From: JAERML01 sp035687895
GTDB taxonomy: Bacteria > Bacteroidota > Ignavibacteria > UBA10030 > UBA6906
Length of the DNA stretch: 5,387 bases
Assembly (NCBI GenBank): GCA_035687895.1
Contig: DASRUE010000253.1
Location: 1 to 5,387 of the forward strand
Reading direction: 5' to 3'
Positions 1 through 5,387 of this stretch are shown here, in pieces. The notes under the pieces are model-generated. The model searched no databases, was not told the DNA's origin, and was given only the letters and a program-made list of their open reading frames with translations. Each line of letters begins with the position of its first letter. The stretch's first letter is position 1. The position numbers were made by a program, and so were the translations under genes.

Positions 1-702
1 CTCGACCGTCCGAGCGGACCGGCACAGCCAGACAGAGATTTCCTGCACGACTACCTGAAAGCGCGGTACGCAGGAGATGATGCGAATGAGTACACCGTTG
101 CTGGCGCGAACGGAACTGTATTTGCAGGGGTCAGCCTGCGGTACGGCGTGATAGGGGAGGGTTCGCCCTACGACGAGGACTATCCCGATTATCTGACGCC
201 CGAACCGGGTGCAAGTATTCTCCTCCACTATGGAAGCACCTCCAATCCGGCCTACGCCGGAATCGGTTTCACAGGTCTCTTCCCCGGAGGAACGCAGCCT
301 GGCGGCGTTGTCTATCTTGGATTTCCGTTCGAGACTATTACGACGAAGGCAACCCGGGACACGGTGATGAGACGCGTGTACCAATACTTTGACTTGTTGA
401 CTGGGTTGGATGGCGACGGCACACTTACGAATCAACCGCAGGAATATCGCCTGATGCAGAACTACCCGAATCCGTTCAATCCAAGCACAAGCATCAAATT
501 TCAAACATCAAACACTAACTTTGTTTCACTGAAGGTGTACGACATGCTTGGTCGCGAGGTGACAACGTTAGTCAGCGATCAAAAGCCGGCTGGGACATAT
601 GAAGTGCGTTTCGATGCGACAGGTTTGGCGAGTGGCATCTACTATTACAGAATCACGGCTGGGGGTTTCTCGGACGTAAAGAAAATGGTGTTGGTGAAAT
701 GA
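1..702 (+). CDS. C-terminal part of a secreted protein with a type IX secretion sorting domain (5' end outside window)
   Basis: The frame is open from the first base to the TGA at 700-702, giving 233 residues with no credible start inside; the GTG at 148 is only an internal valine. Residues about 149-233 form a T9SS type A sorting domain: QNYPNPFNPSTSIKF, then VSLKVYDMLGREVTTLV, GTYEVRFDATGLASGIYYYR and a final KKMVLVK. In this family the domain takes the mature protein through the outer membrane by the Por/T9SS machine and is then usually cleaved. The part before it (about 1-140) has DFLHDYLKARY, a G-rich stretch and VVYLGFPFETI followed by RDTVMRRVYQYF. That pattern resembles the end of the glutamine-amidotransferase-like/ThuA-like lobe found in many large secreted FCB proteins, but this is a pattern-level impression. 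The catalytic part, if any, is outside the window. The protein is probably extracellular or surface-bound. The stop overlaps the next gene's start, so the two are probably co-transcribed. Confidence 0.9.
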   Translation, partial: LDRPSGPAQPDRDFLHDYLKARYAGDDANEYTVAGANGTVFAGVSLRYGVIGEGSPYDEDYPDYLTPEPGASILLHYGSTSNPAYAGIGFTGLFPGGTQPGGVVYLGFPFETITTKATRDTVMRRVYQYFDLLTGLDGDGTLTNQPQEYRLMQNYPNPFNPSTSIKFQTSNTNFVSLKVYDMLGREVTTLVSDQKPAGTYEVRFDATGLASGIYYYRITAGGFSDVKKMVLVK

Positions 703-1700
703 TGACAACGGTAAGATCTTTCCTAATTGCTTTCCTGCTCACGACATCGCTCGGGAGGGCTCAGACATCCCGCAGCGGTGCCTTTCACGCCGACATCCAA
801 ATCCAGGATGGCGCAGCAAAGTACCCCAGGCTCAGCGGTTGGGTCGCGACGGTTTCTGACGAAGCGGGAAGCGTTCGATATCGGCTTTCGAAGGAGATCC
901 CGTATGATGTTCCGTATCCGGCTCTTTATCTGTCGGATGCCGATGGGAGGAGTGTTGTCGTCAGCTCGTTCAACGGAACGATTGAGTACGTGGATGGGCG
1001 GGGAAACGTAACAAGGGTTCTGACGCCTTTCGGCGAAGGGACACCGGAGTACGAGCGGAACATCAAGTGCTCGATCGCGGGAGAGCGAGCGGCATTCCTT
1101 CTCTCATCGCCATTGTGGAGCAACGCCAGGGTGTTTATGACTGATATGGATGGCGACGTGGTATGGACGGTCGACCTGGAAGGGACGCATGCGGGAGAAG
1201 TGTTCCTCGCTTCGGATGGGACACATCTCGTTGCGGGCTCGTACGTGGCCGGTGTGTCGCCTGTCTTTACCACCGTTCTCCTCGATGGTCAGGGTGGGCG
1301 GGTGCGCACCATTGACATGCTCTTCCGGCATGCAGACATCTCACCGGAGAACGGGAAGCTTGCACTGACAGACCGCAACTCGATTCTCCTTACCACCACT
1401 CAACCCGAAGCACCAGTCGTCCGCTGGTCCACCGATAGCAGGGAAAGGATCATCACCGGTGTCTGTTTCTTCGATGCGTTTATTGCACTCACCACAGAAC
1501 AGATCCTTGTGGAAGACGGGACGCCGTACTACACCGACCCTCACCTCACTATTCTGAATCACCAGGGTATGCCGCAGGCTGAGCGTGTTCTGGAAGGGAG
1601 ATCGAAACACCCAACCGAACTTGTTCGGACAATGAGCGGTGTGGAGATGCGGGGAGCCGCATCGAACGTTTCTCTCACTCCGGAAGACCTGAACCCCTAA
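699..1700 (+). CDS. Exported protein of unknown function, possible beta-propeller
   Basis: This 333-residue protein is not one I recognise. Residues 1-21 look like a Sec signal peptide: MMTTVR, a hydrophobic core around FLIAFLLTTSLG, and likely cleavage near GRA-Q. The rest shows repeated blocks of about 40 residues that read as paired beta-strands around Asp/Gly turns: 75-108 (YLSDADGRSVVVSS...EYVDGRGNVTRVL), 122-160 (CSIAGERAAFLLSS...MTDMDGDVVWTVDL), 166-206 (FLASDGTHLVAGS...LLDGQGGRVRTI) and 212-245 (ISPENGKLALTDRN). This resembles WD40/PQQ/YVTN-type propellers, so a periplasmic or surface binding role is inferred, not shown. The ATG at 699 overlaps the previous TGA (ATGATGA), implying translational coupling; a second ATG at 702 is equally possible. 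Unlike its neighbour it has no T9SS sorting domain, and it ends abruptly in ...LTPEDLNP only 15 bases before the transposase start, so loss of an original C-terminus is possible. I see no catalytic motif. Confidence 0.85.
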   Translation: MMTTVRSFLIAFLLTTSLGRAQTSRSGAFHADIQIQDGAAKYPRLSGWVATVSDEAGSVRYRLSKEIPYDVPYPALYLSDADGRSVVVSSFNGTIEYVDGRGNVTRVLTPFGEGTPEYERNIKCSIAGERAAFLLSSPLWSNARVFMTDMDGDVVWTVDLEGTHAGEVFLASDGTHLVAGSYVAGVSPVFTTVLLDGQGGRVRTIDMLFRHADISPENGKLALTDRNSILLTTTQPEAPVVRWSTDSRERIITGVCFFDAFIALTTEQILVEDGTPYYTDPHLTILNHQGMPQAERVLEGRSKHPTELVRTMSGVEMRGAASNVSLTPEDLNP

Positions 1701-1715
1701 CAATTGCTTTTGAAC

Positions 1716-2360
1716 ATGGGGACACGCCGACGAAATTCACTTCGCCTCAGTGGATATGACTATTCGCGACCGGGTGGGTATTTCGTGACTATCTGCACGG
1801 CAGGGCGGCGGTGCATTCTCGGCAAGGTTGTGGATGGGAAGGTAGAATTGTCACACGTCGGGAAGATCGTCGAATCGTGTTGGCGACAGATTTCAGATCA
1901 TTTTCCAGGCATCAGGGTCAGTGTATTTCAAATCATGCCAAACCACGTGCATGGGATAATCGAAATCAAAGAGGACGCTCGTAGGGGCGTTCAATTGAAC
2001 GCCCCTACAGGAAATCGCTTTTCGAAGATATCACCGAAGAAGGGTACGCTTGGTGTTATTGTCCGTACGTTCAAGGCTGCGGTGCTGACAGGATTGAGAA
2101 AGGCAGGCAAATCCACGGGAGATTCCATTTGGCAGCGCAGTTTCTATGACCACATAATCCGTGACGATGTCGACCACTTCTTCGTCAATCGGTATATCGA
2201 GCTGAACCCGCTCTTATGGTACATGGATTCGGATAACCCGGAGATCAGAGATGTATCCTTCGAGCAACTGAGAGATACCCTAAGCCAAAAGTATGGCCTT
2301 GATGGATTCGCTCTTGGGCGATTGATCGAACACGAATTGGCGTATAGGGAATGGAGGTAA
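1716..2360 (+). CDS. REP-associated tyrosine transposase (RAYT), IS200-like Y1/HUH family
   Basis: The product (214 residues from the ATG at 1716) is a single-strand DNA nuclease of the Y1 HUH class. Members of the RAYT subgroup cut and rejoin REP hairpins and are usually single-copy, host-adapted genes. The N-terminus RRRNSLRLSGYDYSRPGGYFVTICT is the classic RAYT opening. The metal-binding HUH motif is MPNHVHGII (H77, H79; codons at 1944-1952). The likely nucleophile is Y144 in WQRSFYDHIIRDD (codon 2145-2147), followed by VNRYIELNPLLWYMDSDNP. All key residues are present and the frame is unbroken, so the enzyme should be active. About 40 residues follow the usual end of the domain and include a segment with regular charged and leucine residues. 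A TTG start at 1704 would add four residues, but the ATG fits family N-termini better; no clear Shine-Dalgarno precedes either. It lies 15 bases after the upstream stop, so it may be read from that transcript. The gene looks more A+T-rich than its flanks, which suggests transfer. Confidence 0.93.
   Translation: MGTRRRNSLRLSGYDYSRPGGYFVTICTAGRRCILGKVVDGKVELSHVGKIVESCWRQISDHFPGIRVSVFQIMPNHVHGIIEIKEDARRGVQLNAPTGNRFSKISPKKGTLGVIVRTFKAAVLTGLRKAGKSTGDSIWQRSFYDHIIRDDVDHFFVNRYIELNPLLWYMDSDNPEIRDVSFEQLRDTLSQKYGLDGFALGRLIEHELAYREWR
1981..2008. repeat. Perfect 28-base palindrome (REP-like hairpin) inside the RAYT gene
   Basis: The left arm is GTAGGGGCGTTCAA (1981-1994) and the right arm (1995-2008) is its exact reverse complement, so all 14 pairs match. 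Symmetry ends at 1980/2009 (C against A). As a single strand it can fold into a 12-pair stem with an AATT loop. The GTAG at its foot is the conserved GTRG tetranucleotide described for REP elements processed by RAYT enzymes. In the reading frame it codes for RRGVQLNAPT (residues 89-98 from the 1716 start), in the loop just after the HUH motif. I found no second copy in this window. That it is a substrate for the enzyme encoded around it is an inference. Confidence 0.9.
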
Positions 2361-2369
2361 CGAAGGAGG

Positions 2370-4742
2370 TTAGGGTAAAGCGACCCGCCGGATTGCAGCG
2401 TTATCATTTCCCGGCACCCGCAATGATGCATCCGCAGGTTCGATGCCGTAAAACCTGACTCTTCCACGTTCGTCGGTGACTGCGGAAAGCGCTTCGTTCA
2501 AAAGAACCGGGATACCCGCCAGGGGCGCTTCATCAATCCCGCTTCTCACTTCGTACGCCATGTCCATTGCCGGCACGAACCCCTCCAACTGAAGAATGCC
2601 GAGGAAGATGCCCCAGGCAATTTCATCAAACCTTCTTGTCCTCACGCCTTCATACCTGCCTGTCGTTACCGATGGAATAATCAGGGAGATCGTTCCCATG
2701 GCCACGTCGTAGTAGAATGGGTCCTGCGCGCCGACAATTGCGACAGAGTCCAATCCTGCCGTTCGTGAGAGACCGTTGAGAAGTCGCGCCGCGAAGGCAT
2801 TATTCACGAGGCTCTGGTAGATTGCAGCACTGGCCTGCCCATCTTTTCCCGCCGCGTCGATACGGATGTACATGCCTTGTCCATACCGGGCCGATAACCG
2901 TGCCCTGTCCGCTTCTGCGATGGTTGTGTCTCTGTCGCGAACAAGGATCACGTTGGCTCCTGCGGCGCGGAGGAGGCTGTGTACGCGTCGGGCCACTTCG
3001 AGGTTTACATCAGCGTCTCGCAAACCGGTGATGCTCATGTCACCCGGTTCGGTTCCACCATATCGCGGATCGATCAGATATGTCTTTCCAAAGAGACGGC
3101 CGCCGGCAACAGGCTCGAGCATTGCGTCTGCCTGAAGCGGTTCTGTTGCATGCCGGTATTGCTGGCGATAAGCGAAGTAACCTGTGTGCTGCATCTGCAG
3201 GAGGAGTGGATCAGGAAGCCGCCGGTACACGATGTATCGACCGTCTGTCCAGGCTGTGTCGAGGATGAGTGCTTCACGAGATCCGAGGTCAGGCTGGATG
3301 ATTTCTGCTCCAGCAAGCACAGTCGAATCCAAGGCAGATCGTACAACGCCGGTCAGGTACGTGTCGTACGAGGTGGAGAAACCCAGTATCGCCCGTCTTC
3401 GCGCTGTATCCGCCGCAACCTCAAGGATGCGCAACTCCCGTTTCGTTGAACCCGGGAGGTACACGTATGCCACACCGTTCACCGTTGTTGCAGTTGTATC
3501 CAGTTCTTGATTGGAGAGTGTGAAGTGGATTAATGTACCGTCCACCACAGGAGCGCCATTCTTGTCCAACGCGCTGCATGTTGCCCGTGCCGTTGCCTCG
3601 CCCAACAAGGGGAGTTCCCCAGGATGCAAATCGAGGTTGAGTGTCGCGACAGGGAGTTTGATAAGGATGCGCGACTGAAACGGCCAGGACGAATTGCCAT
3701 TCACATTCCTCACCCAGGCATTAAGTTCATGCCCGCCACCAGAGAGTTCATGTGTCGGCGTGACTGTGATGGAGCTGGTGGAATCATTGTACGCGGCAGG
3801 AACAGGCGCTCCATCCAGTGACGCAAAGACGGTTGCCGGGTCGATCCGCTCTTTCGACAAGACATTGATGGAAAAGGCTGGCAATGGCGTGGTGTGAACG
3901 GAATCTGACGTAAGGCGCAATTCAGGAACTCCAGCCCTGAAGTACTTGCCGATACCGAGGAAGATACCCCACGCTTCGATCTCGTTGAACTCCTGGAGAG
4001 CAAGCTTCTGCTCTTCATGGGGATGTGTGAAGAACGACCCTTCGATTAAGACAGCAGGTAGAGGATTGTCCCGCAGGACGGCGAAGCCGCTGTTGGGATA
4101 GATCCCAAAATCTGACAGAGTCCCATCGAATGATGGAGAGAATGGTGGGCCCGGGTTGCGCATTGCATAGCTGTTATCTCGTTGGATGTAACGGGCGAGG
4201 TCCTGGTCGGCGGGGTGATACTCCGGATGGCCGGGATATGCATGGTAATATGTGGCGGTGTAATTGGTACCCCGGTCGGCAGTAGCGTTGTGATGGATAG
4301 AGATGAATAGCTCCGCACCCGTTGCGAGCGCGAGGAGAGGACGGTCACGGAGTGCAACGGTGGTATCATTCATGCGCGCCAGAAAAACGTTTGCCCCGGC
4401 GCGGAGGAGGTAGTCCCGAAGCGCGAGGCTGACCTTCAAGTTCACATCCGCTTCTATGGCGTCTTCCTCCGGGCCGCGGTTTCGCCGGTCATCACCGCCA
4501 TGACCGGGATCCAGAAAGATTCTCCTTCCCTGAAGGTGTGGCCGGAATGAATTGATGAGCGAATCCCGCATGGCCATGGTCCGCCATTCGGTTGGTCGTA
4601 CATAGTACACGGTGGGGGCACAACCGACGAAAGAGAAGATTAGAAGAACCCAGACCGAGGTGAGCCATAACTTCGCGCGTGAACTTTCGTTCCTGTCCGA
4701 CTTGTGCATCGTTCTGTTCCGGTGGCTTCGTAGAAGTTTCAT
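2370..4742 (-). CDS. Lipoprotein N-acetylmuramoyl-L-alanine amidase with one intact and one degenerate Amidase_3 domain
   Basis: The 790-residue protein starts with a lipoprotein signal: basic n-region, hydrophobic LWLTSVWVLLIFSF and a lipobox-like FVGC with Cys41, so it is probably anchored in an envelope membrane. Residues about 73-270 are a zinc-dependent Amidase_3 domain, which cleaves the amide bond between MurNAc and L-Ala of the stem peptide. It has DPGHGG (H81), E97 in EADVNL, SIHHNA (H150) and the catalytic E234 in VLIEGSFFTHPHEE. Residues 271-365 look Ig-like, 366-458 resemble a Big_1/invasin-type domain, and 459-545 a carboxypeptidase-regulatory-like beta-sandwich. Residues about 548-722 repeat the amidase fold with its catalytic residues lost, and 725-790 are another small beta domain. 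Typical amidases of this family are far shorter. M12 (ATG 4709-4707) gives a more usual 30-residue signal peptide and has GGA eight bases upstream; the start given here abuts the previous stop, which favours coupling. Domain borders are approximate. Confidence 0.93.
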   Translation of the reverse strand: MKLLRSHRNRTMHKSDRNESSRAKLWLTSVWVLLIFSFVGCAPTVYYVRPTEWRTMAMRDSLINSFRPHLQGRRIFLDPGHGGDDRRNRGPEEDAIEADVNLKVSLALRDYLLRAGANVFLARMNDTTVALRDRPLLALATGAELFISIHHNATADRGTNYTATYYHAYPGHPEYHPADQDLARYIQRDNSYAMRNPGPPFSPSFDGTLSDFGIYPNSGFAVLRDNPLPAVLIEGSFFTHPHEEQKLALQEFNEIEAWGIFLGIGKYFRAGVPELRLTSDSVHTTPLPAFSINVLSKERIDPATVFASLDGAPVPAAYNDSTSSITVTPTHELSGGGHELNAWVRNVNGNSSWPFQSRILIKLPVATLNLDLHPGELPLLGEATARATCSALDKNGAPVVDGTLIHFTLSNQELDTTATTVNGVAYVYLPGSTKRELRILEVAADTARRRAILGFSTSYDTYLTGVVRSALDSTVLAGAEIIQPDLGSREALILDTAWTDGRYIVYRRLPDPLLLQMQHTGYFAYRQQYRHATEPLQADAMLEPVAGGRLFGKTYLIDPRYGGTEPGDMSITGLRDADVNLEVARRVHSLLRAAGANVILVRDRDTTIAEADRARLSARYGQGMYIRIDAAGKDGQASAAIYQSLVNNAFAARLLNGLSRTAGLDSVAIVGAQDPFYYDVAMGTISLIIPSVTTGRYEGVRTRRFDEIAWGIFLGILQLEGFVPAMDMAYEVRSGIDEAPLAGIPVLLNEALSAVTDERGRVRFYGIEPADASLRVPGNDNAAIRRVALP
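2577..3101 (-). other. Degenerate second Amidase_3 domain (residues about 548-722)
   Basis: This segment matches the first amidase domain of the same protein at an offset of about 480 residues. Shared blocks are DPxxGG, ADVNL, GANVxLxR..DTT and AWGIFLGI. Each catalytic position differs: H81 becomes Y561 (DPRYGG), E97 becomes D576, H150 becomes D629 (YIRIDAAG), and the region of E234 reads LIIPS with P690 at or near the site. It should therefore not bind zinc or cleave peptidoglycan in the usual way. A binding or regulatory role is an inference. Confidence 0.8.
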
Positions 4743-5360
4743 CTAGCGACCGAGCGCCTTCATAAACTTTGTTTCTGCAAGATGAGCCCATGCGGCATAC
4801 ATCTTTCCGGAAGGATGGAGTCCGTCGGAGGCAACCAACGAAGGATCGCGCACTGCCTCACGCGAGATCGGCGTGACATCTACATACTGCGCGCCTGCCC
4901 GGACCGTCTCTTCAAAGTTGATAGCATTGAAGTCGTCGATCTCCCGGGCGATGTTCTTCCGGTCCCGTCCTTCCGCAAACGGCGTCACTCCCCAATCAGG
5001 GATCGAGAGGACGACCACGCGTTGCGGCCGGTTGCCGGCAAAGCCGATGGCTCGGCGGAGCAACGCGCGGAATTCCTCCCGGTAGTTCTCCGGAGCGCGG
5101 CCTCGGTACTGGTTGTTCACTCCTATCAACAAACTGACGACGTCATACGTGCCGTTAAGTTCAGCCTTGTCGATGGCATCATTTAACTCGTCGGTAGTCC
5201 ATCCGGTGCGGGCGATGATGGTTGGTTCACCGATGACGATGCCGCTAGCCCGCAGCGTAGCGGTGAGTTGCAGGGGCCAGCGTTCGAATTCGTTCACACT
5301 TTCTCCAATGGTGTAGGAGTCGCCAAGGGCGAGGTATGCAAGCGACGGAGGAGTAGTCAT
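4743..5360 (-). CDS. SGNH/GDSL-type esterase or lipase
   Basis: This 205-residue protein has the full set of SGNH hydrolase blocks. Block I is YLALGDSYTIGE with the nucleophile S15. Block II is ARTGWTT with G53, block III is GVNNQYRG with G80 and N82 (oxyanion hole), and block V is SDGLHPSG with D179 and H182. The family cleaves ester bonds in lysophospholipids, acyl-CoA, or acetylated sugars; the substrate cannot be told from sequence. Length is normal for a single-domain TesA/lysophospholipase-like member. No signal peptide is visible before GDS, because the N-terminus MTTPPSLAYLALGDSYT goes straight into the first core strand, so it is probably cytoplasmic. Its TAG stop (4745-4743) directly abuts the amidase ATG (4742), which suggests translational coupling and a linked role in envelope turnover. 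Its own ATG forms ATGA with a possible upstream stop. The start is well supported by family length. Confidence 0.92.
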   Translation of the reverse strand: MTTPPSLAYLALGDSYTIGESVNEFERWPLQLTATLRASGIVIGEPTIIARTGWTTDELNDAIDKAELNGTYDVVSLLIGVNNQYRGRAPENYREEFRALLRRAIGFAGNRPQRVVVLSIPDWGVTPFAEGRDRKNIAREIDDFNAINFEETVRAGAQYVDVTPISREAVRDPSLVASDGLHPSGKMYAAWAHLAETKFMKALGR

Positions 5361-5387
5361 GAGTTCTGAAGTTTTGGATGATTGCGC
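5357..5387 (-). CDS. Possible 3' end of an upstream gene overlapping the esterase start
   Basis: On the - strand a frame is open from the window edge to a TGA at 5359-5357 and would end in RNHPKLQNS. The TGA overlaps the esterase ATG as ATGA, the same tight packing seen at other junctions here. With only nine codons visible this may be chance; nothing can be said about function. Confidence 0.25.
   Translation of the reverse strand, partial: RNHPKLQNS

Noticed and set aside
926..1273. Open frame of about 115 codons on the - strand, opposite the exported protein
   Set aside because: It is antisense to a gene with a convincing signal peptide and coupled start; its composition is typical of a shadow frame.
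1701..1996. Shared CAATTG at the RAYT start (1701-1706) and the palindrome centre (1992-1997) as related cleavage sites
   Set aside because: A six-base match with no further similarity around it is expected by chance at this length.
2361..2369. Bidirectional terminator between the convergent stops
   Set aside because: Only 9 bases are available and no GC-rich stem with a T-run was found here or in the nearest coding ends.
1695..2375. Inverted 7-base match CCCTAAC (1695-1701) and GTTAGGG (2369-2375) bracketing the RAYT, as possible terminal inverted repeats
   Set aside because: Both copies are simply a proline codon followed by a TAA stop in the flanking genes, and the match does not extend. 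IS200-like Y1 elements do not use terminal inverted repeats of this kind.
2979..3449. Open frame of about 156 codons on the + strand, opposite the amidase
   Set aside because: It is antisense to a well-supported coding region, its product is rich in Cys and Arg with no family pattern, and no ribosome binding site was seen.
4046..4369. Open frame of about 107 codons on the - strand
   Set aside because: It lies wholly inside the amidase gene in another frame; the amidase frame carries the conserved catalytic motifs, while this one is rich in Ser/Thr/Pro with no recognisable motif.
1..5387. CRISPR array, tRNA or rRNA gene, riboswitch, phage or toxin-antitoxin module
   Set aside because: No regularly spaced repeats, no RNA-gene landmarks and no matching protein motifs were seen on either strand; the window is almost fully covered by the genes listed.

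Overview
The window looks like part of a chromosome from a bacterium of the Bacteroidota/Ignavibacteria/Chlorobi (FCB) lineage. The main reason is the C-terminal type IX secretion (T9SS) sorting domain of the first gene. It has the NYPNPFNPSTSIKF, VYDMLGREV, GTYEVRFDATGLASGIYYYR and KKMVLVK blocks typical of that group, and especially of Ignavibacteria-like members. A lipoprotein peptidoglycan amidase with added Ig-like domains fits the same envelope style. Base composition is moderately G+C-rich by eye, and the transposase gene in the middle looks more A+T-rich than its neighbours. No RNA gene, CRISPR array or complete insertion sequence was seen, and no stretch over 300 bases lacks a gene.

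Layout. On the + strand, positions 1-702 hold the 3' end of a large secreted T9SS cargo gene whose 5' end lies outside the window. Overlapping its stop codon is a gene (699-1700) for a small exported protein that I do not recognise; its repeated beta-hairpins suggest a beta-propeller. Fifteen bases later comes a REP-associated tyrosine transposase (RAYT) of the IS200-like Y1/HUH type (1716-2360). Its gene contains, in frame, a perfect 28-base palindrome starting with the GTAG foot typical of the REP hairpins such enzymes act on. Only 9 bases separate its stop from that of the converging gene.

On the - strand, reading right to left, a cytoplasmic SGNH/GDSL-type esterase (5360-4743) is followed with zero spacing (TAG directly abutting ATG) by a 790-residue lipoprotein N-acetylmuramoyl-L-alanine amidase (4742-2370). 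The amidase has an intact zinc-dependent Amidase_3 domain, a run of Ig-like/adhesion-like domains, and then a second Amidase_3 copy in which the zinc ligands and the catalytic glutamate have been replaced. An upstream - strand gene may overlap the esterase start by ATGA at the right edge.

How the parts relate. The left pair is an exported-protein operon of unknown job. The right pair is a translationally coupled envelope/lipid-or-peptidoglycan unit. The RAYT sits between the two convergent units with almost no DNA of its own on either side. The two observations most worth following are the REP-like palindrome inside the RAYT reading frame and the active-plus-dead tandem amidase.
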